A stretch of 64,000 nt of DNA from Mesocentrotus franciscanus (GCA_037976565.1 CP137667.1:35321366-35385365), one strand, 5' to 3'; positions 23,801-35,154 are shown, counted from the stretch's first letter. Numbers and translations: made by a program. Notes: a model not told the origin generated them from the letters alone.

Positions 23801-24061
23801 CTTGAAGAATGGCTGTGGACTCGATGCCTGTATAGAAGTTTACTCTCTCGTCGCTCCCTAGTATGGCATCAGAAACTAGATCATCCACAGGGCTCTTAGT
23901 CTTAGGTGGAGAGACTGCAGCCTGATTTTCAAGGTGACTGATGTCATCACTGGTCAGAAGAGTTTGTGTAGCAGTTGATGATGTTGAAGCAGCAGCTGTG
24001 TGGACATAATCATGGTCTTGGGGTTGTGGAGTCTCATTTGTATCCTGGAGCAAATCCATCC
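23801..24061 (-). CDS. THAP-domain gene, second exon seen (Ser/Thr-rich, ends in a YTG motif)
   Basis: On the minus strand the acceptor ...AATGTGCAG precedes this exon and the donor GTACGT follows. Its phase fits the upstream exon 25194-25692 exactly (phase 1 in, phase 1 out). It encodes about 87 residues: an acidic start (MDLLQDTNETPQPQ), a Ser/Thr/Ala-rich middle, SPPKTKSPVDD, then ERVNFYTGIES. In THAP proteins joined to a DDE-type nuclease domain, a FYTG-like motif stands just before that domain. I infer a transposase-derived gene, but no following DDE exon is visible in this window on the minus strand, so it is truncated or its last exon is degraded. Confidence 0.6.
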
Positions 24062-24199
24062 CTGCACATTAAAAAAAAAGAAGAAGAAAATGCATGAATA
24101 CCTTTTCTTCTTTGCTTGGGATCCTCCAGTTTGGAGAACTACTGTTGGTGCAGGTGTTGGTAGTACACATACAGTGTATACAAAGAATAGGCGGGTTAA

Positions 24200-24375
24200 C
24201 AGTGACAGTGGCAGATCCAGGGGGGGAGCCCGGGCCCCCTCCCCTAGCCCCTAAAACCAGGTAAAAACAGCCTTTAAAATTTTTTTTAAAAAGATGGGCC
24301 CCCTCCCCTGGCGCCCAGGGGTGGCAGTTTAACAAAAAAAAAACCCTTCCCGGGTGCCAAAAAAATTGTGCTCAC
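24200..24375. repeat. G/C homopolymer-rich repeat remnant
   Basis: CAGTGGCAGATCCAGGGGGGG at about 24206 looks like a hAT-type MITE left end, followed by GGGCCCCCTCCCC in two copies (about 24231 and 24298). The right end is not clear. Confidence 0.35.
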
Positions 24376-24608
24376 TACCCCCCCCCCCTATCTAAAATCT
24401 ATCATAATAATATCAGTCTATTGAATATTCAATATGAAAATAAAATATCTGGATGCAGATATCATTTGATATAAAAAGTTAAAACAAAGAAAAGAGGTCT
24501 AGATCTAGAATTGGAAAATTTACAGGGATCAGGGCGAGCGCGAGGCAAAGTTACATTAGTTAGTCTGTCAAGATCAAGATTGTAAATTATAACATTAACA
24601 AGATTAGT

Positions 24609-24944
24609 CAGGGCTGTCAACTTTGGGGAACTGCTTGGAGGAGATCGTATGCAATTTTTGGGCTCAACGGGGTGTTGAGTGAAAAGAGAGAAAAATTGCT
24701 CACTACCCCCTCCCCGTTGAGCAAAAAAAAATTGCATACGATACGGTACACCGCGTTGGTTCATTTTACACGTTTGGCGGGAGGTTTTTTCATAAACCGG
24801 GAGATTACGGGAGATTGCGGGAGATTGCGGGGGAGCGGGAGGAAGGGCGTGGTGGCGGGAGTCTCCCGTTACGAGCTGGTGGGACGGGAGAATGAGCGTG
24901 GTGGCGTGAGACTCCCTCCAAATGCGGGAGGGTTGACAGCCCTG
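24609..24944. mobile_element. hAT-like MITE
   Basis: Inverted ends CAGGGCTGTCAAC (24609) and GTTGACAGCCCTG (24932-24944). The body carries CCCGTTGAGC inverted segments and repeated GGGAGATTGCGG units. GATTAG is found beside both ends (24602-24607 and 24945-24950), with a one-base register difference that leaves the exact target duplication open. CAGGG termini are usual for hAT elements. Confidence 0.6.
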
Positions 24945-24949
24945 GATTA

Positions 24950-25150
24950 GATCTAGTATTAATTATTATAGTAATGTAGACGTCTACATGTACTATGTAG
25001 CCTAGATCTCTATCATCTACATTCTACTTCTAGATCTAGTAGACTACACTAGATCTACTAGGACTAGGTCTAGTAGACCTAGACTAGTAGATCTAGGCCT
25101 AGACCTAGTAGACCTAGTACTAGTAGTAGACTAGTAGATCTAGTAGAATA
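24950..25150. repeat. CTAG/AGATCT-rich self-complementary tract
   Basis: About 200 bp dominated by TAGATCTAG, AGTAGAC and CCTAGAC words in both orientations, with CTAG well over a dozen times. It has stop codons in every frame and can fold on itself extensively. It lies in the intron of the THAP gene, 45 bp beyond its donor. Confidence 0.75.
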
Positions 25151-25193
25151 GATTTATTTAAAAAAAGTTGATCCATAAAACAAATAAACTTAC

Positions 25194-25692
25194 GGCCCAC
25201 ATGCAAAGGTGATTCAACTATCAAGTCAGCAGTGTCTAAACGACCATCAATGTCACTGCCAATGTCATTGACTAGCCATGGACAAGACTCTGAACCAGCG
25301 AACAACGCACCAGAGTCCCGGGACGGTCAAGGCGAAACCGTAATCTCCTTTTGGCTGACACTGATGCTGCTGGCGATCGAGATGGTCTCTTCATTGGTGA
25401 TTTCCTCTTCACTCCTCCTTGCCCGAACTGGTTCCAATAAAAATATTTCGGCTCACCATCTGCGAATCCATTGCCTTGTAATTGCTGCTGATCAAAATGT
25501 CTTGAACATAAGCGAGAGCTTCTCGTTATTTCAAAGTTGTCTTTACGGCGAAGCAACTTTTTCCATATCATTTGCTGCCGTCGGTCGGTGGGGAACTTCA
25601 CCCAGCTAACGTCCTTCATCCAAGGGTAAATTTCGAGCTTTTTCCTCTTGGAATCATGCGACCTACACGTAGCAACCTCACAAAAGAACCAT
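25194..25692 (-). CDS. THAP-domain gene, first exon seen, with two frame breaks
   Basis: On the minus strand this encodes a C2CH zinc-binding THAP domain: CEVATC (the first Cys pair), WVKFPTDRRQQMIWKKLL (the FP and W landmarks), NFEITRSSRLCSRHF (C-x2-H). A basic linker follows (KRKSPMKRPSRSP) and then an acidic segment, DIGSDIDGRLDTADL, up to the donor GTAAGT. Two breaks are visible. The ATG at 25690-25692 is one base out of frame with the THAP domain across an A4 run (25682-25685). A second slip near 25320 (CCCGGG) separates the basic linker from the acidic end. The domain binds specific DNA in this family. Either the gene is decaying or the sequence has indel errors. Confidence 0.7.
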
Positions 25693-26239
25693 CTTCAAAA
25701 TTCAATATTTCTCAGAACTTTACTACCGCTTTAAATTTATACGTGAGATCGAGATAGACCCTATGTGTGTCGAGATCGGCTGGGTTATATATTTAGATTT
25801 TATAGCAAAGGTTAAGCCGGTATAACGCGCGCGCGAGAAAGGTCGAACTTACGTACGCGTACGCTAGCGTCGTTACGTATACGGAGGATGATCGAATCTC
25901 TTTGGTTGTACCCTTTTTGTTGTACCCAAGAAATTTAAGCGCGTTTTGTGCAGTCTGTATATGTAGTGACCGCCCCGGAAGTAGATATGTCAACATAACC
26001 TGGGAAAATAAGGTAATAAAAATAGTGCGCCGCTTACGTTGGTTTACAAACAGCTATATGCGGTATGGAGAATTGAATTGACTAGAGTGAGTTAAATTCT
26101 CCTTTCATTGTACAATCTTGTATTGGTCAAAAGATCAACATTTGACTCTCTTCTACTAACCTCCCTTTTCTATACTAGTTATAGATCTATGCCTGTGAAA
26201 ACTAAAAATGGCTGAATCAAAGGCAAAAAAGCTGAAAAA

Positions 26240-26509
26240 GGCGAAAGTACAGACAAGTCAAAGAAATGCATACTAGTAGTGTTCCACAGCAACAGTGGCT
26301 GCGAACGCATCTTTTCAATTGTTGAAAAAAACAAAACTAAGCAAAGGGCTAGTTTAGGGACACCAACATTAGGTGCATTGCTCATCCATAAGTTGGCAGT
26401 TCAGAGTAGGGGCAGAAAGTGTTTCTCCTCTGAATATTCCCCAGAAACACTCAAGGCAGCAAAGAGTGCAACTTATCAAGCCCTGTCAGGCCTATCTACA
26501 CATCTGTAA
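26240..26509 (+). pseudogene. hAT transposase C-terminal dimerisation fragment
   Basis: The frame reads CILVVFHSNSGCERIFSI, then VEKNKTKQRASLG and TLGALLIHKL, followed by a Ser-rich tail and a stop. H-S-N-x-x-C-E-R-x-F-S and the TL..LL..K helix are the hallmarks of the hAT C-terminal dimerisation region. Only about 80 residues are left and there is no RNase-H core upstream, so it is a relic. It lies 200 bp before exon 4, on the same strand. Confidence 0.7.
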
Positions 26510-26711
26510 TGGTCAGTAAAAATACAACTAGCAAGATGGGTTAATGGTTATCCAGAGCCCGCCATTTCATTTCGTTTGTGCCATAATGTTTCAGTTTTCG
26601 GGGGCGCTGCACCCTCATCCCCGCAGAGGCGCTGCCCCTGCTAGAAATTCCTAATTCTTATTTTCAAATGTTGGCAGGTATGATTGCTTTGAAATTGTTT
26701 CCTTGTTGTAG

Positions 26712-26863
26712 GAGGCTCTGAAGACTAAGTGCTCAACACCCGACTGCTTAGGAAACTTGAGTAACATCAAGGTGATCGGAGCCAATAGACTCATCAAGAC
26801 AGAGGCCAAGGTTGAGAAACCCCCAAAGCCATCCAAGGATAGAGCAAAGAAGAAATCTGCCCC
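26712..26863 (+). CDS. TTC3: TTC3-like gene, exon 4 (second Cys pair and basic linker)
   Basis: Acceptor TTCCTTGTTGTAG and donor GTAAGA; 152 nt, phase 0 in, phase 2 out. The peptide begins EALKTKCSTPDCLGNLSNI, then KVIGANRLIKTEAK and VEKPPKPSKDRAKKK. The C-x(4)-C pair, Gly and hydrophobic residues correspond to the TTC3 segment that follows the Cys-rich block, before its long basic region. This strengthens the call made from exon 3. The basic run at the end continues in exon 5. Confidence 0.8.
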
Positions 26864-27619
26864 GTAAGAAAACAAAGCGTTATTTGTTGAATAATTGCAT
26901 GGTTTGTCAAATTCTGAATGTGAAGAAATTGTGTTAATTGAATAAACAATATGTAATTTCCGTGATCATGAAATTAATAGAAATGGGGATGGTAAAGTCA
27001 TCTAATGCAGGGCTTGACACTAACAGGTCTTGATCCACCCCCAATTTCTTTTTCTTTTCTTTTTTTTTTACATAGGGCTCATGCATACAGACTTTAAAAA
27101 CCCCAATCCGGGCCCTCTTCCCAACAAAAAGTTGTTAAAGAGCCCTATTTATAATTTGGTTTATTGACTACTGTGTCAGTGTAACAAATTGTGCTGATTG
27201 GCTATTCAGTTAAGCTCATATATTCACGCGTCCCCAGTAGATTAAAGGCAATGCAAAGTTTTGGGAAATTTTGGAATTGGATGGATAGTAATTCTTTAAA
27301 TTTTTGATATATTTGGATGCCCCTGTGGATGTATTATAAACACTAAAAAAATTAGCCCCTAAAACACTTCTGCTTTCGAGCAAATTGAATAATCAAAATT
27401 TACCGGTGCTCCCGGTAAATGTCAAATATTTCAAATAGCGCCTAAGGCCATTCCATGGTAGCTGCGACCATGAAAATCTCAGAATATGCAGTTCTGATAT
27501 ATAATTTCCAAACGGGAATAGCAAATTGGTCGATTGTAGTCAAGAAACATTGTTTTAAAGCTAAAGTAATATCAGTCTGGAGAGGGCGCTATACAACATA
27601 AAGAGTTTATTATTTACAA
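26864..27619. other. Intron 4, 5' part, no feature seen
   Basis: AT-rich intron with a T-rich run at about 27055-27070. No feature recognised. Confidence 0.45.
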
Positions 27620-29172
27620 CTAGCTGTTTGCGCCCGTTAAACGGGCGCTCTTTGCTGTGGCAGCCATTTCGCGTTTAGCTTCTGTAATCAATATTTGGGC
27701 TAGTATCAGAAACCGTACAGTTTGTACCCTTTCTTGCATGTATTGGTGATAAAAACATACATATCATTTTTTGTTTAATAGTTAGGCGATCCCCACTAAT
27801 GTCTGCTATATTTGGAAATACAATTCACCCATAAGTTAGTGCTGGAAATACTGGCAATGTCTCAAGTGGACGCAATCCCTAGTCGTGTGTTAGTATTTGT
27901 ATTTTACAGGGGTATTCCGTAACGCTTTCGCTACACCAAAATTCAACAGCACTACACCAGAATTCGTCACAATGGTGATATGCAAGTGAAAAGCGCAGTG
28001 TTTCTGTGACCGAACAGCGCATACTCTTAAGGGGCACACAACGTGCATATGATAAGAATTGCCGAATTCTGGTGCAAGTGTCAAAAGCAAGAACACAGAT
28101 ATTCCTTCCAATTAAAATAAATCAATCCGTTAATAACATTCAAGCTTATTCTTAAATTGAACGTCTGATCATGGCCATTACAATGACACAAAAACAAAGG
28201 TGATTTAAGAGTATATAACACATGTACGTTGAAGTAGAAACTGTCAACTGAACCCCCTAACGCAAGCTCATAATTCAAGATTGCCACTGACGCGTGTTGT
28301 CTTATCCATAAATTATGACCATTTAATTTTGATGACAAACTATAAGTAGTGCATATTTTGAAACCGTGGAAGTGTATGCATAAGTTGGTCTGCATCAGGA
28401 CATAATCATTAACTACCAGAATTAATCCGACATTCTTTAAAATGCCGAACTCTAGTCCCCGCCGAATACTATACTGGTGGAGATCGGAGATACGGTATAA
28501 ACGACGCGACGTAACGTAAATCATTCTGACTACTGATTCCAGTAATAAACAATCGTCAATCAAGTAACTACAAAGATAGAAAATAGGGCACTTACCATTC
28601 ACGAAATGTCACATATCTCCTTTGCGAAGACAAACTCTGTTCACTCACTTTTAGGTCACATTAATGGGCAAAATCCAAACAAAAATCGTCAAAACTTTTC
28701 ACACGCGGTCATCACATTTCAACACACGGTACCACGTCAGTTTGGCTGCTGCATATAGCAAGATGCCTAACACGGAGTAGGCCCGATCCGTTGCATTGTG
28801 CATTTGCTACAACAAATTATGGAGTGGATCGTCTCTTGATCGTATATATCTTTGATTAGACAGAGGGCGGGTGCACGCCTTGCTGCCTCACTCTCGCGGG
28901 TTCGTCGCCTCCTTGCATGGTCAACGCCGGCCTTGCTCTCGTCCGCCCGTCCTCCCCGGGACCCAAAAACCACCTTTAACAACATCGACGGCGACCACGG
29001 GGTCGACGTGGCACGCGGACATAGCCCAGGATGTAGATTAAAACGTCGTCCGTCTGCAAGACCGCCCAGCGGCGATCGAGGGCGGACGGGAGGGGAGCTT
29101 TGCTTGCTGAAAAATTGAGCCGAAATACTCCCCAAATACCCCCCCTCGAAGCCTTAGAGTATTATCATATAG
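27620..29172 (+). mobile_element. First copy of a head-to-tail repeat dimer (TAGCTGTT-GCGCCCGTT family)
   Basis: Starts ACTAGCTGTTTGCGCCCG with a GCGCCCGTTAAACGGGCGC hairpin and ends with CCTTAGAGTATTATCATATAGA, immediately joined to the second copy. GC-rich 3' segment 28735-29165 matches 30640-31025. Frames in that segment (28852-29118) are composition artefacts, since the matching frame in copy two differs by many frame-changing indels. Superfamily unknown. Confidence 0.6.
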
Positions 29173-31029
29173 ACTAGCTGTTAGCGCCCGTTAAACGGGC
29201 GCTCTTTGCTGTGGCAGCCATTTTGCGTTTGTCCGCGGCATCCGTGGCATAGGGTAGCGTACTGTTGCGTAGGCATGGTGTACAGTAGCGTAGAGTTGAG
29301 AAGAGTTGCGTAAAAATGCATACTTTCTGCGTCAAGTGTCTAAGCCGAAAGTTAAATTAAACATGTTTAATTAAATTTTTTGCGTACATCTCGCGTTCCC
29401 CATTGCGTCCCTCCTCGTATACTTACATAGGCCAGCGTATGCTCGGCATAGTCGGTATGCAACACTATGCAACTCTACGATGGCCCGGTGTGAAAGAGGC
29501 TTTAGATACCGACAGTAATCACACATAGCTGCATTACTATCCTGGCTGTGTATTAAAAACTAATTAGACGGCCTCAATTGATTCTCAACATTTCAAACAC
29601 CGCTGTACAAAACTCAAATGATTTCACTCAAAATCGGTACTTAATGACAATTGATGACACCTAAATAGCAGTAAATTCCAATCTTTTCAACTAATTGATG
29701 TTAGAAAAAATTCAAATCGTGAGTCTACTGTCAAACTTGCCGATTGTGTGCATTAGTGTGCAAAGTGTGCATTGTGTTTAAATGCTGTCTCTCAGCAAGT
29801 ATACAGCGCCAAAGGTCAATACGCATTAGCATTGACTATCTATGCTGTTTATCAGTCGATAACCATAGTTTATTGCTCGATAAAAATTATCTGAATTATA
29901 GGGCAAATGGCGCGCCATAGACGTGGAGGGGAAGCCCAGAATCACAGCTCAGCGCAGCCGGCCAGCTGCATATTTCACTCTTCACAGTCGATGTGTACAT
30001 TCTTGTGAGCTTTCACGCAGGCCTATAGTTACTCGTAAATGAACACGAAAAAGGTCTTAAAGATACATAACTCTCTATCTTCTGCTTAAATGGCACAACC
30101 AATATTATTATAAACAAAAACATGTTCATTTACACAAAGGTATCCCCTCAGAGAAACATGCAGACACATAATTACATACAAGTACGCCTAAATGGTCACC
30201 CCTTGCAAACACTTGTGCCAGCGCCAACACCAAGCTGCAGCTCCCGGCCCCGCCCCGGGCCTGTTGATGACCGAAGCGACCAGGCTGGGTGCTGAATGAA
30301 ACGAAACTCGAGATTTGCTTGCACGAAAAGATAACCCATACACCGAAAATTCCCTTTTAGTAACTACAAAGATAGAAAATAGGGTACTTACATTTTCAAA
30401 GTAAAGATTTTACGTGAAACATCGGACGGTTTGTGCCAATATATTGTGAGCAGTCGCACGAATTAACTCGACTGTGTGTGTGATGAGTGACAGTTTGGCT
30501 GCTGCATATAGGAAGATGCCTCACACGGGATAGGCTCAACCCGTCGCATTACGCATTTGCTACGCTACATGACTTGAGTGGATTGTCGTCTGCTGTGTAT
30601 TTCTCTGGCATGCCCGTGAAGTGCCTACAAAGCATAACATACAGCAAGATGCCTCACACTGAGTAGGCCCGCTCCGTTGCACTGTGCATTTGCTACGACA
30701 CATTAGGGAGTGGATCGTCTCTTGGTCGTGTATCTCTTTGATTAGAGGGCAGGTGCACGCCTCGCTGCCTCACTCTCGCCTCCTTGCACGGACGATGCCG
30801 GCCGTGCCCTTGTCCGCCCGTCCGGGACCCCGAAACCACCTTCGACGACGGCGACCGCGACCGCAAATCGAACGGGGACGTGGCCTAGGATGCAGATCAA
30901 AACGTCGTCCGTCCGCAGGACCGCCTGGCAGCGACCGGGGGCGGGCGGGAGGGGAGATTTGGGACCTGAAAAATGGAGCCGAAACACCCCCCAGATAGCC
31001 CCCTCGACGTCTTAGAGTATTATTATATG
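29173..31029 (+). mobile_element. Second copy of the dimer, with an internal duplication
   Basis: Begins with the same ACTAGCTGTT...GCGCCCGTT hairpin and ends CTTAGAGTATTATTATATGGA. The sequence around TTTGGCTGCTGCATATAG occurs at 30490-30600 and, in altered form, again at 30640-30720, so the 3' part was duplicated within this copy. It shares ACTACAAAGATAGAAAATAGG (30362) with copy one (28566). No protein gene. Confidence 0.6.
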
Positions 31030-31554
31030 GATTTCATCACTTTAGACTCGATTTCAACCGCGACAAAGATCATTGAATATTGTAAAATCGCATATGCTTC
31101 CAATATGTTCATGTGAACCAAATTCATGACCCCATACCAAAACTTTGTAATACCTTTAAAGTTAAAATTAAAATATCTGCCAAAGTTGTGACTTCTTTTT
31201 TTTGCAGTCAATTTATCAATACCTGTAGAGAGACCAAGTCATGCCAGCTTTTCATGTTACAAATAGCATTCTGTTAATTGTTTTTTATCTTCCGAATCCC
31301 TCTTTTCCACAATAAGCTACTTTTTTGTTGTACATTTGTTAGTACGCTTGTAATGTGTAATCTATGCTCCTTAACAATTAATATTATATTTTTAATAGTG
31401 GGAACTAAATCTAACAAAGCCATCATGGGCTTTATTTTTAGTTTTCCTTTTCCATTCTATATCAATTGTAAAATGAAACATTTTGTATACATTGCCAATA
31501 AAATTGATCACTCTGTATTTTTATTGATTTTGTTGTATGAAAACAAACTTATTA
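31030..31554. other. Intron 4, no feature seen
   Basis: AT-rich sequence between the repeat dimer and the next Helitron-like element. An AT-rich frame at 31278-31586 has no family resemblance. Confidence 0.45.
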
Positions 31555-32167
31555 TCCCCTCGTCGACGAAGTTGGAGGGGATATAGTAACGCTGCTGTCC
31601 GTCCTTCCGATCGATAACTTTAGTAATGTTTGACGGATTTTAATGAAATTTGATAAGAAGGTACATGGTATCAAAAATTCAAAATACAGCCTAAGTTCGA
31701 TTTCAGAGTATGTAGGTCAAATGTCAAAGGTCATAGCTCATTAAGTATGCAAAAAAATACAAATATTGTTTCTGTTCGATAACTTTAATATTCGACGGAT
31801 TTTAATGAAATTTGATATGAAGGTACATGGTATCAAAACACAGCCAAAATTTGATTTTGGAGTATGTAGGTCAAAGGTCATAGCTCATTAAATATGCGAA
31901 TTTGGTTTCCGTTCCATAACTTTAGTAATGTTTGACAGATTTTAATGAAATTTGATATGAAGCTACATGGTATCAAAACACAGCCTGAGTTCGATTTTGG
32001 AGTATGTAGGTCAAAGGTCATAGCTCATTAAATATGCGAATCTGGTTTCCGTTCGCTAACTTTAGTAATGTTCGACGGATTTTAATGAAATTTGATATGA
32101 AGGTACATGGTATCAAAACACAGCCTAAGTTCGATTTCGGAGTATGTAGGTCAAAGGTTATAGCTCA

Positions 32168-33040
32168 TTAATCCTAATGAGGCCTGGGGAGCCATTATGG
32201 ACCCCCCCCCCCTCCGCGATTTTTCTGATTGTTCGGGAACGCATACGGATGATGCCCCGCCGCTTCATGACTTTTTTTCTTTCCAGTCTTGCACAACTTT
32301 TTAAACAATTTTTTTTTTTAATCGGACCTACTGTTACAAAGTCACATGAACTTGTCTTTACATGTCGGCCCGAAAATCGCTCATTTTCGTGATTTGTGTA
32401 CAAAACATATGGAAATATCATTTTTCCTAAAAAGATAAAACATTGGTTATTTGGTCTTGTTTAAAGTTTAGGTGTTTGTTTTGGGGTCAAAATAGTTAAA
32501 TTATAGTTAGAAATGAAATAAAACAACAAAAACAATAAAATACATAAGTTTAAAAAACAATGAAATACATAAGAAATTATCAAAACAAGAGATAACATAA
32601 GGAATAACCCGGCTCTTCCAAATTTTGTTGTCGTATTATTATTCCAAATGGTCTAACAAATATATGTAGTGGAAAAGAAAGCTTAAATATGAAGGATATT
32701 TATGCTTACCGATATGATAGTTGGCCTCTGCATTTATTTTAATTCTTTGATTATATATGTTATATATGGATTTTTGTGTGTGTGTATTTCAGTTGTCATG
32801 TTTTATGTAAATCAATTATATTATATACTATTATTGTTATTTAAATGTTTTGTATTTGATTTATCAATAAATGCAGAAACATCTGCTTAAAAAAAATTAT
32901 AATAATATGATTTATGGGTAAAAATGACATGCATGCAAATATTCGCGGCGATCAGCCGTTTTACGGCCGAGATCTTAGGGGGGCCATAATGGCCCCCAGC
33001 CGTATTAAGACCTCAAATAGCCCGGCCTTTTTAGGGTTAA
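32168..33040. mobile_element. TTAA-flanked element inserted in a tandem unit (empty site visible)
   Basis: TTAA at 32168-32171 and 33037-33040. Ends TCCTAATGAGGCCTGGGG and (reverse complement) CCCTAAAAAGGCCGGG are imperfect inverted repeats, with subterminal GCCATTATGG/CCATAATGGC arms. The neighbouring intact unit reads AGCTCATTAAATATGCGAA at about 32026. The interrupted unit reads AGCTCATTAA, then the element, then TTAAATATGTGAA, an exact demonstration of a duplicated TTAA target. Confidence 0.8.
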
Positions 33041-33290
33041 ATATGTGAATTTGGTTTACTTTCGATAACTTTAATAACGTTTGACGGATTTTAATGAAAT
33101 TTGATATGAAGGTACCGTACATGGTATCAAAATACAGCCTAAGTTCGATTTTCGGAGTATGTAGGTCAAAGATGAAAGGTCATAGCTCATATGGCTCATT
33201 AAATATGCAAAAATACCTAATTATATATGCGAAAATGTGGTTAACTTCCTTGCCTAGTAATATAATAGTATACAAATATACACTGTCTTG

Positions 33291-33413
33291 AGAGGTTCTG
33301 GTTAAAACTATGCGCAAGAGGTGACTCCAATAGTACTATTTGCTGAGGGGCTGTGCCCCTCAGCAAATGGTACTTTTTGATTCACCGAGGCCCATAGTTT
33401 TAACCAGTACCTC
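33291..33413. repeat. Perfect-looking nested hairpin
   Basis: Arms GAGGTTCTGGTTAAAACTATG and CATAGTTTTAACCAGTACCTC enclose an inner hairpin TTTGCTGAGGGGC/GCCCCTCAGCAAA. About 120 bp with little unpaired sequence. Confidence 0.7.
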
Positions 33414-33436
33414 GAAAAGAAGGCATGGTATATTTG

Positions 33437-33797
33437 TTTTATATCCTGCATCAAAAATTTATCTTAAAAAAAAACAAAAAAAACAAAAAAATACAAATTT
33501 TTGCTCAAAATTTGCTCAAAATTTGAAAAATTTGAAAAATTACAATTTTTATTAAAAAAAGAATAACAAATAAAAAAGTGTTATTAGATTTGTAAAAATG
33601 TCAATAAATTAAATAAAATTTTCAAATTGAAAAAAATTTCAACTCCCAAATAGTACTCTCATATAGTACTTCTACTCCCAAATAGTACTCCCAAATAGTA
33701 CTTTTTCAGAGCAACATTAAAATAGTTGAAATATTTCTGGTCACGTGACGAGCTCCCAACCAATCAAAAACCAATAATTTTTTGATGCAGGATATAA
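33437..33797. mobile_element. MITE with TATATCCTGCATCAAAAA inverted ends
   Basis: The terminal sequence TATATCCTGCATCAAAAA (33439) recurs in reverse complement at about 33777-33794. The interior is A-rich and holds four units of CTCCCAAATAGTACT or close variants (33642-33705). A similar AGTACTATTTG word lies in the hairpin just upstream. No coding capacity. Confidence 0.6.
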
Positions 33798-33881
33798 TAT
33801 AGTCTAATGGAGGTAAACTTGTTCTGACATATATAGGCCATTTGTACCCTGCGAGGGGATGCTACGCTTTGCATTGACTTG

Positions 33882-34153
33882 TTAGGTGGTCTGTCAAGGA
33901 CAGATCACCTATTAATTTCATCCAAATTTTCTTCCTTATTATTATTCTTTTTTTAAATCTCTGCTTTCATCCTAATGATCATCGTAATCATCCCTATCAC
34001 CTTCATCATGACCATCAATGTATACTGCAACATCAATTCAACTCATATATATATATATGATTCTACTCTCCTTCTAAGATTGGTATAGTCTTCCAGTCAT
34101 TCAAATTAAAAGGCAGACTACCTCATTCGTCTTCATGTGACGAATTCATCTTG
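33882..34153 (+). mobile_element. Short Helitron-like element, AGGTGGTCTGT family
   Basis: 5' hairpin AGGTGGTCTGTC-AAG-GACAGATCACCT and, 210 bp later, the inverted AGACTACCT followed by TTCGTCTTCATGTGACGAA and ending ATCTTG. These are the same terminal parts as in 8729-10970, with almost no interior. It abuts the end of the TATCCCCTCG element. Confidence 0.65.
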
Positions 34154-34258
34154 TTTGTTTGTTATTTTTTTAATAATGAAAAAATGACTCAATGATCGTT
34201 ACGCATAATTTGTAGAATCTTAAAAATTCCATGTATTTTGTTTGGTTTATTCTTTAAG

Positions 34259-34404
34259 GAAACCTACCAAGGACCAGAAGGAAGGAAAGAAGTTTCGGAA
34301 GTATCACCAAAGTGAGAGCTCCAAGGCAGAGAAGGGCCAAGGGGATGCTGAAGATCAGGCTGGATATGGTCAAACAGCAGAGGGCGCTCATGCAGCCAAG
34401 GAAG
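34259..34404 (+). CDS. TTC3: TTC3-like gene, exon 5 (basic, Lys-rich)
   Basis: Acceptor TTTATTCTTTAAG and donor GTGGGT; 146 nt, phase 2 in, phase 1 out. It continues the basic run with KPTKDQKEGKKFRKYHQSE, then turns acidic and Gly/Ala-rich (SSKAEKGQGDAEDQAGYG, QTAEGAHAAKE). Low-complexity, probably disordered linker. Assignment to the gene rests on phase fit to exons 4 and 6. Confidence 0.65.
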
Positions 34405-34710
34405 GTGGGTATAAACACATTGGCCCAAACTAACTTACAAAGGAGGTCTATTTAAAAAGTGGTTTCACCTCCATAAAGTTTAGTAATCTTGTATTTATTA
34501 TTTTAGTCCATAATGGAGGTTAAATTCTTGTTTTAAACCAGGGTTTTTATGAATTTGCTCACTTATAGAGCTGCCTAAAATGTACATAGCACAGCATTTG
34601 TAGAAATATTCATGTATTAAACAGTGTGTGTAATAAAAAAATGCACGGAGTACTGTGTTAATTCTTTTGATAATAAAACTAGCATCTGAATTATTCACAC
34701 AGCCTTTGGT

Positions 34711-35110
34711 TTAAAGGTAAAGACCAGTTTTGGAAATGCCCCTCTCTCAAAAAATGAAATGGAAGCTCTCATTACCAATCATGTGAAAGAATATGTTTTG
34801 ACTAATACGTGATGATACAAATTTTGCCGGAAACCGCCTACTAATTGATATATTTGGTAAATTATTATATCTATTGGGACCAAATAGATATCGCGCACGT
34901 GGTCGCGTAGTCCCATATACATCTTTCTGTGTACAGTGCTTGTAACTTTACCAAGACTGGGCCAAATTTCTTATCATTTTGATGATTCCAGAACCTAGCT
35001 TGCAGTACACACCAATACTTATATGCTAAATGATCAACCTTTTCTGATCGATTCCACAACGTTTCTTTCACAATGCAATCGCATGACCAGAACTGGTCTT
35101 TATCTGTAAG
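34711..35110. mobile_element. TTAA-flanked MITE, relative of 13684-14033
   Basis: TTAA at 34711 and GTAA at 35107 (one base decayed). Ends AGGTAAAGACCAG and (reverse complement) AGATAAAGACCAG. The left 155 bp are the reverse complement of the right part of 13684-14033; the right half is different, so the two are a chimeric pair within one family. Confidence 0.65.
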
Positions 35111-35154
35111 TCAAAGGCCTTAAATTGACCAGAGGATATCAATTCACATGCATC

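Larger units (their letters stand above)
31555..33881 (+). mobile_element. Helitron-like element, TATCCCCTCG family, with 140-bp tandem core and nested insertions
   Basis: Starts TC after an A, with hairpin TCCCCTCG...GGAGGGGATA (31555-31581). The 3' end has the inverted copy CGAGGGGAT (33852-33860) and stops at ACTTG (33881). The core is a series of about five units; successive AGGTCAAAGGTCA sites at 31868, 32008 and 32148 (last one with one change) are exactly 140 bp apart. Nested inside are a TTAA element (32168-33040), a hairpin (33291-33413) and a MITE (33437-33797). A second copy is at 57386-58518. No protein gene. Confidence 0.7.

Noticed and set aside
28852..30998. Arg/Pro-rich + strand frames at 28852-29118 and 30684-30998
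   Set aside because: Both lie in the GC-rich 3' part of the repeat dimer; the copies share DNA but not a consistent frame, so they are not proteins.
31868..32160. CRISPR-like array of regularly spaced repeats
   Set aside because: The 140-bp units are repeated over their full length with no variable spacers, in an animal intron.
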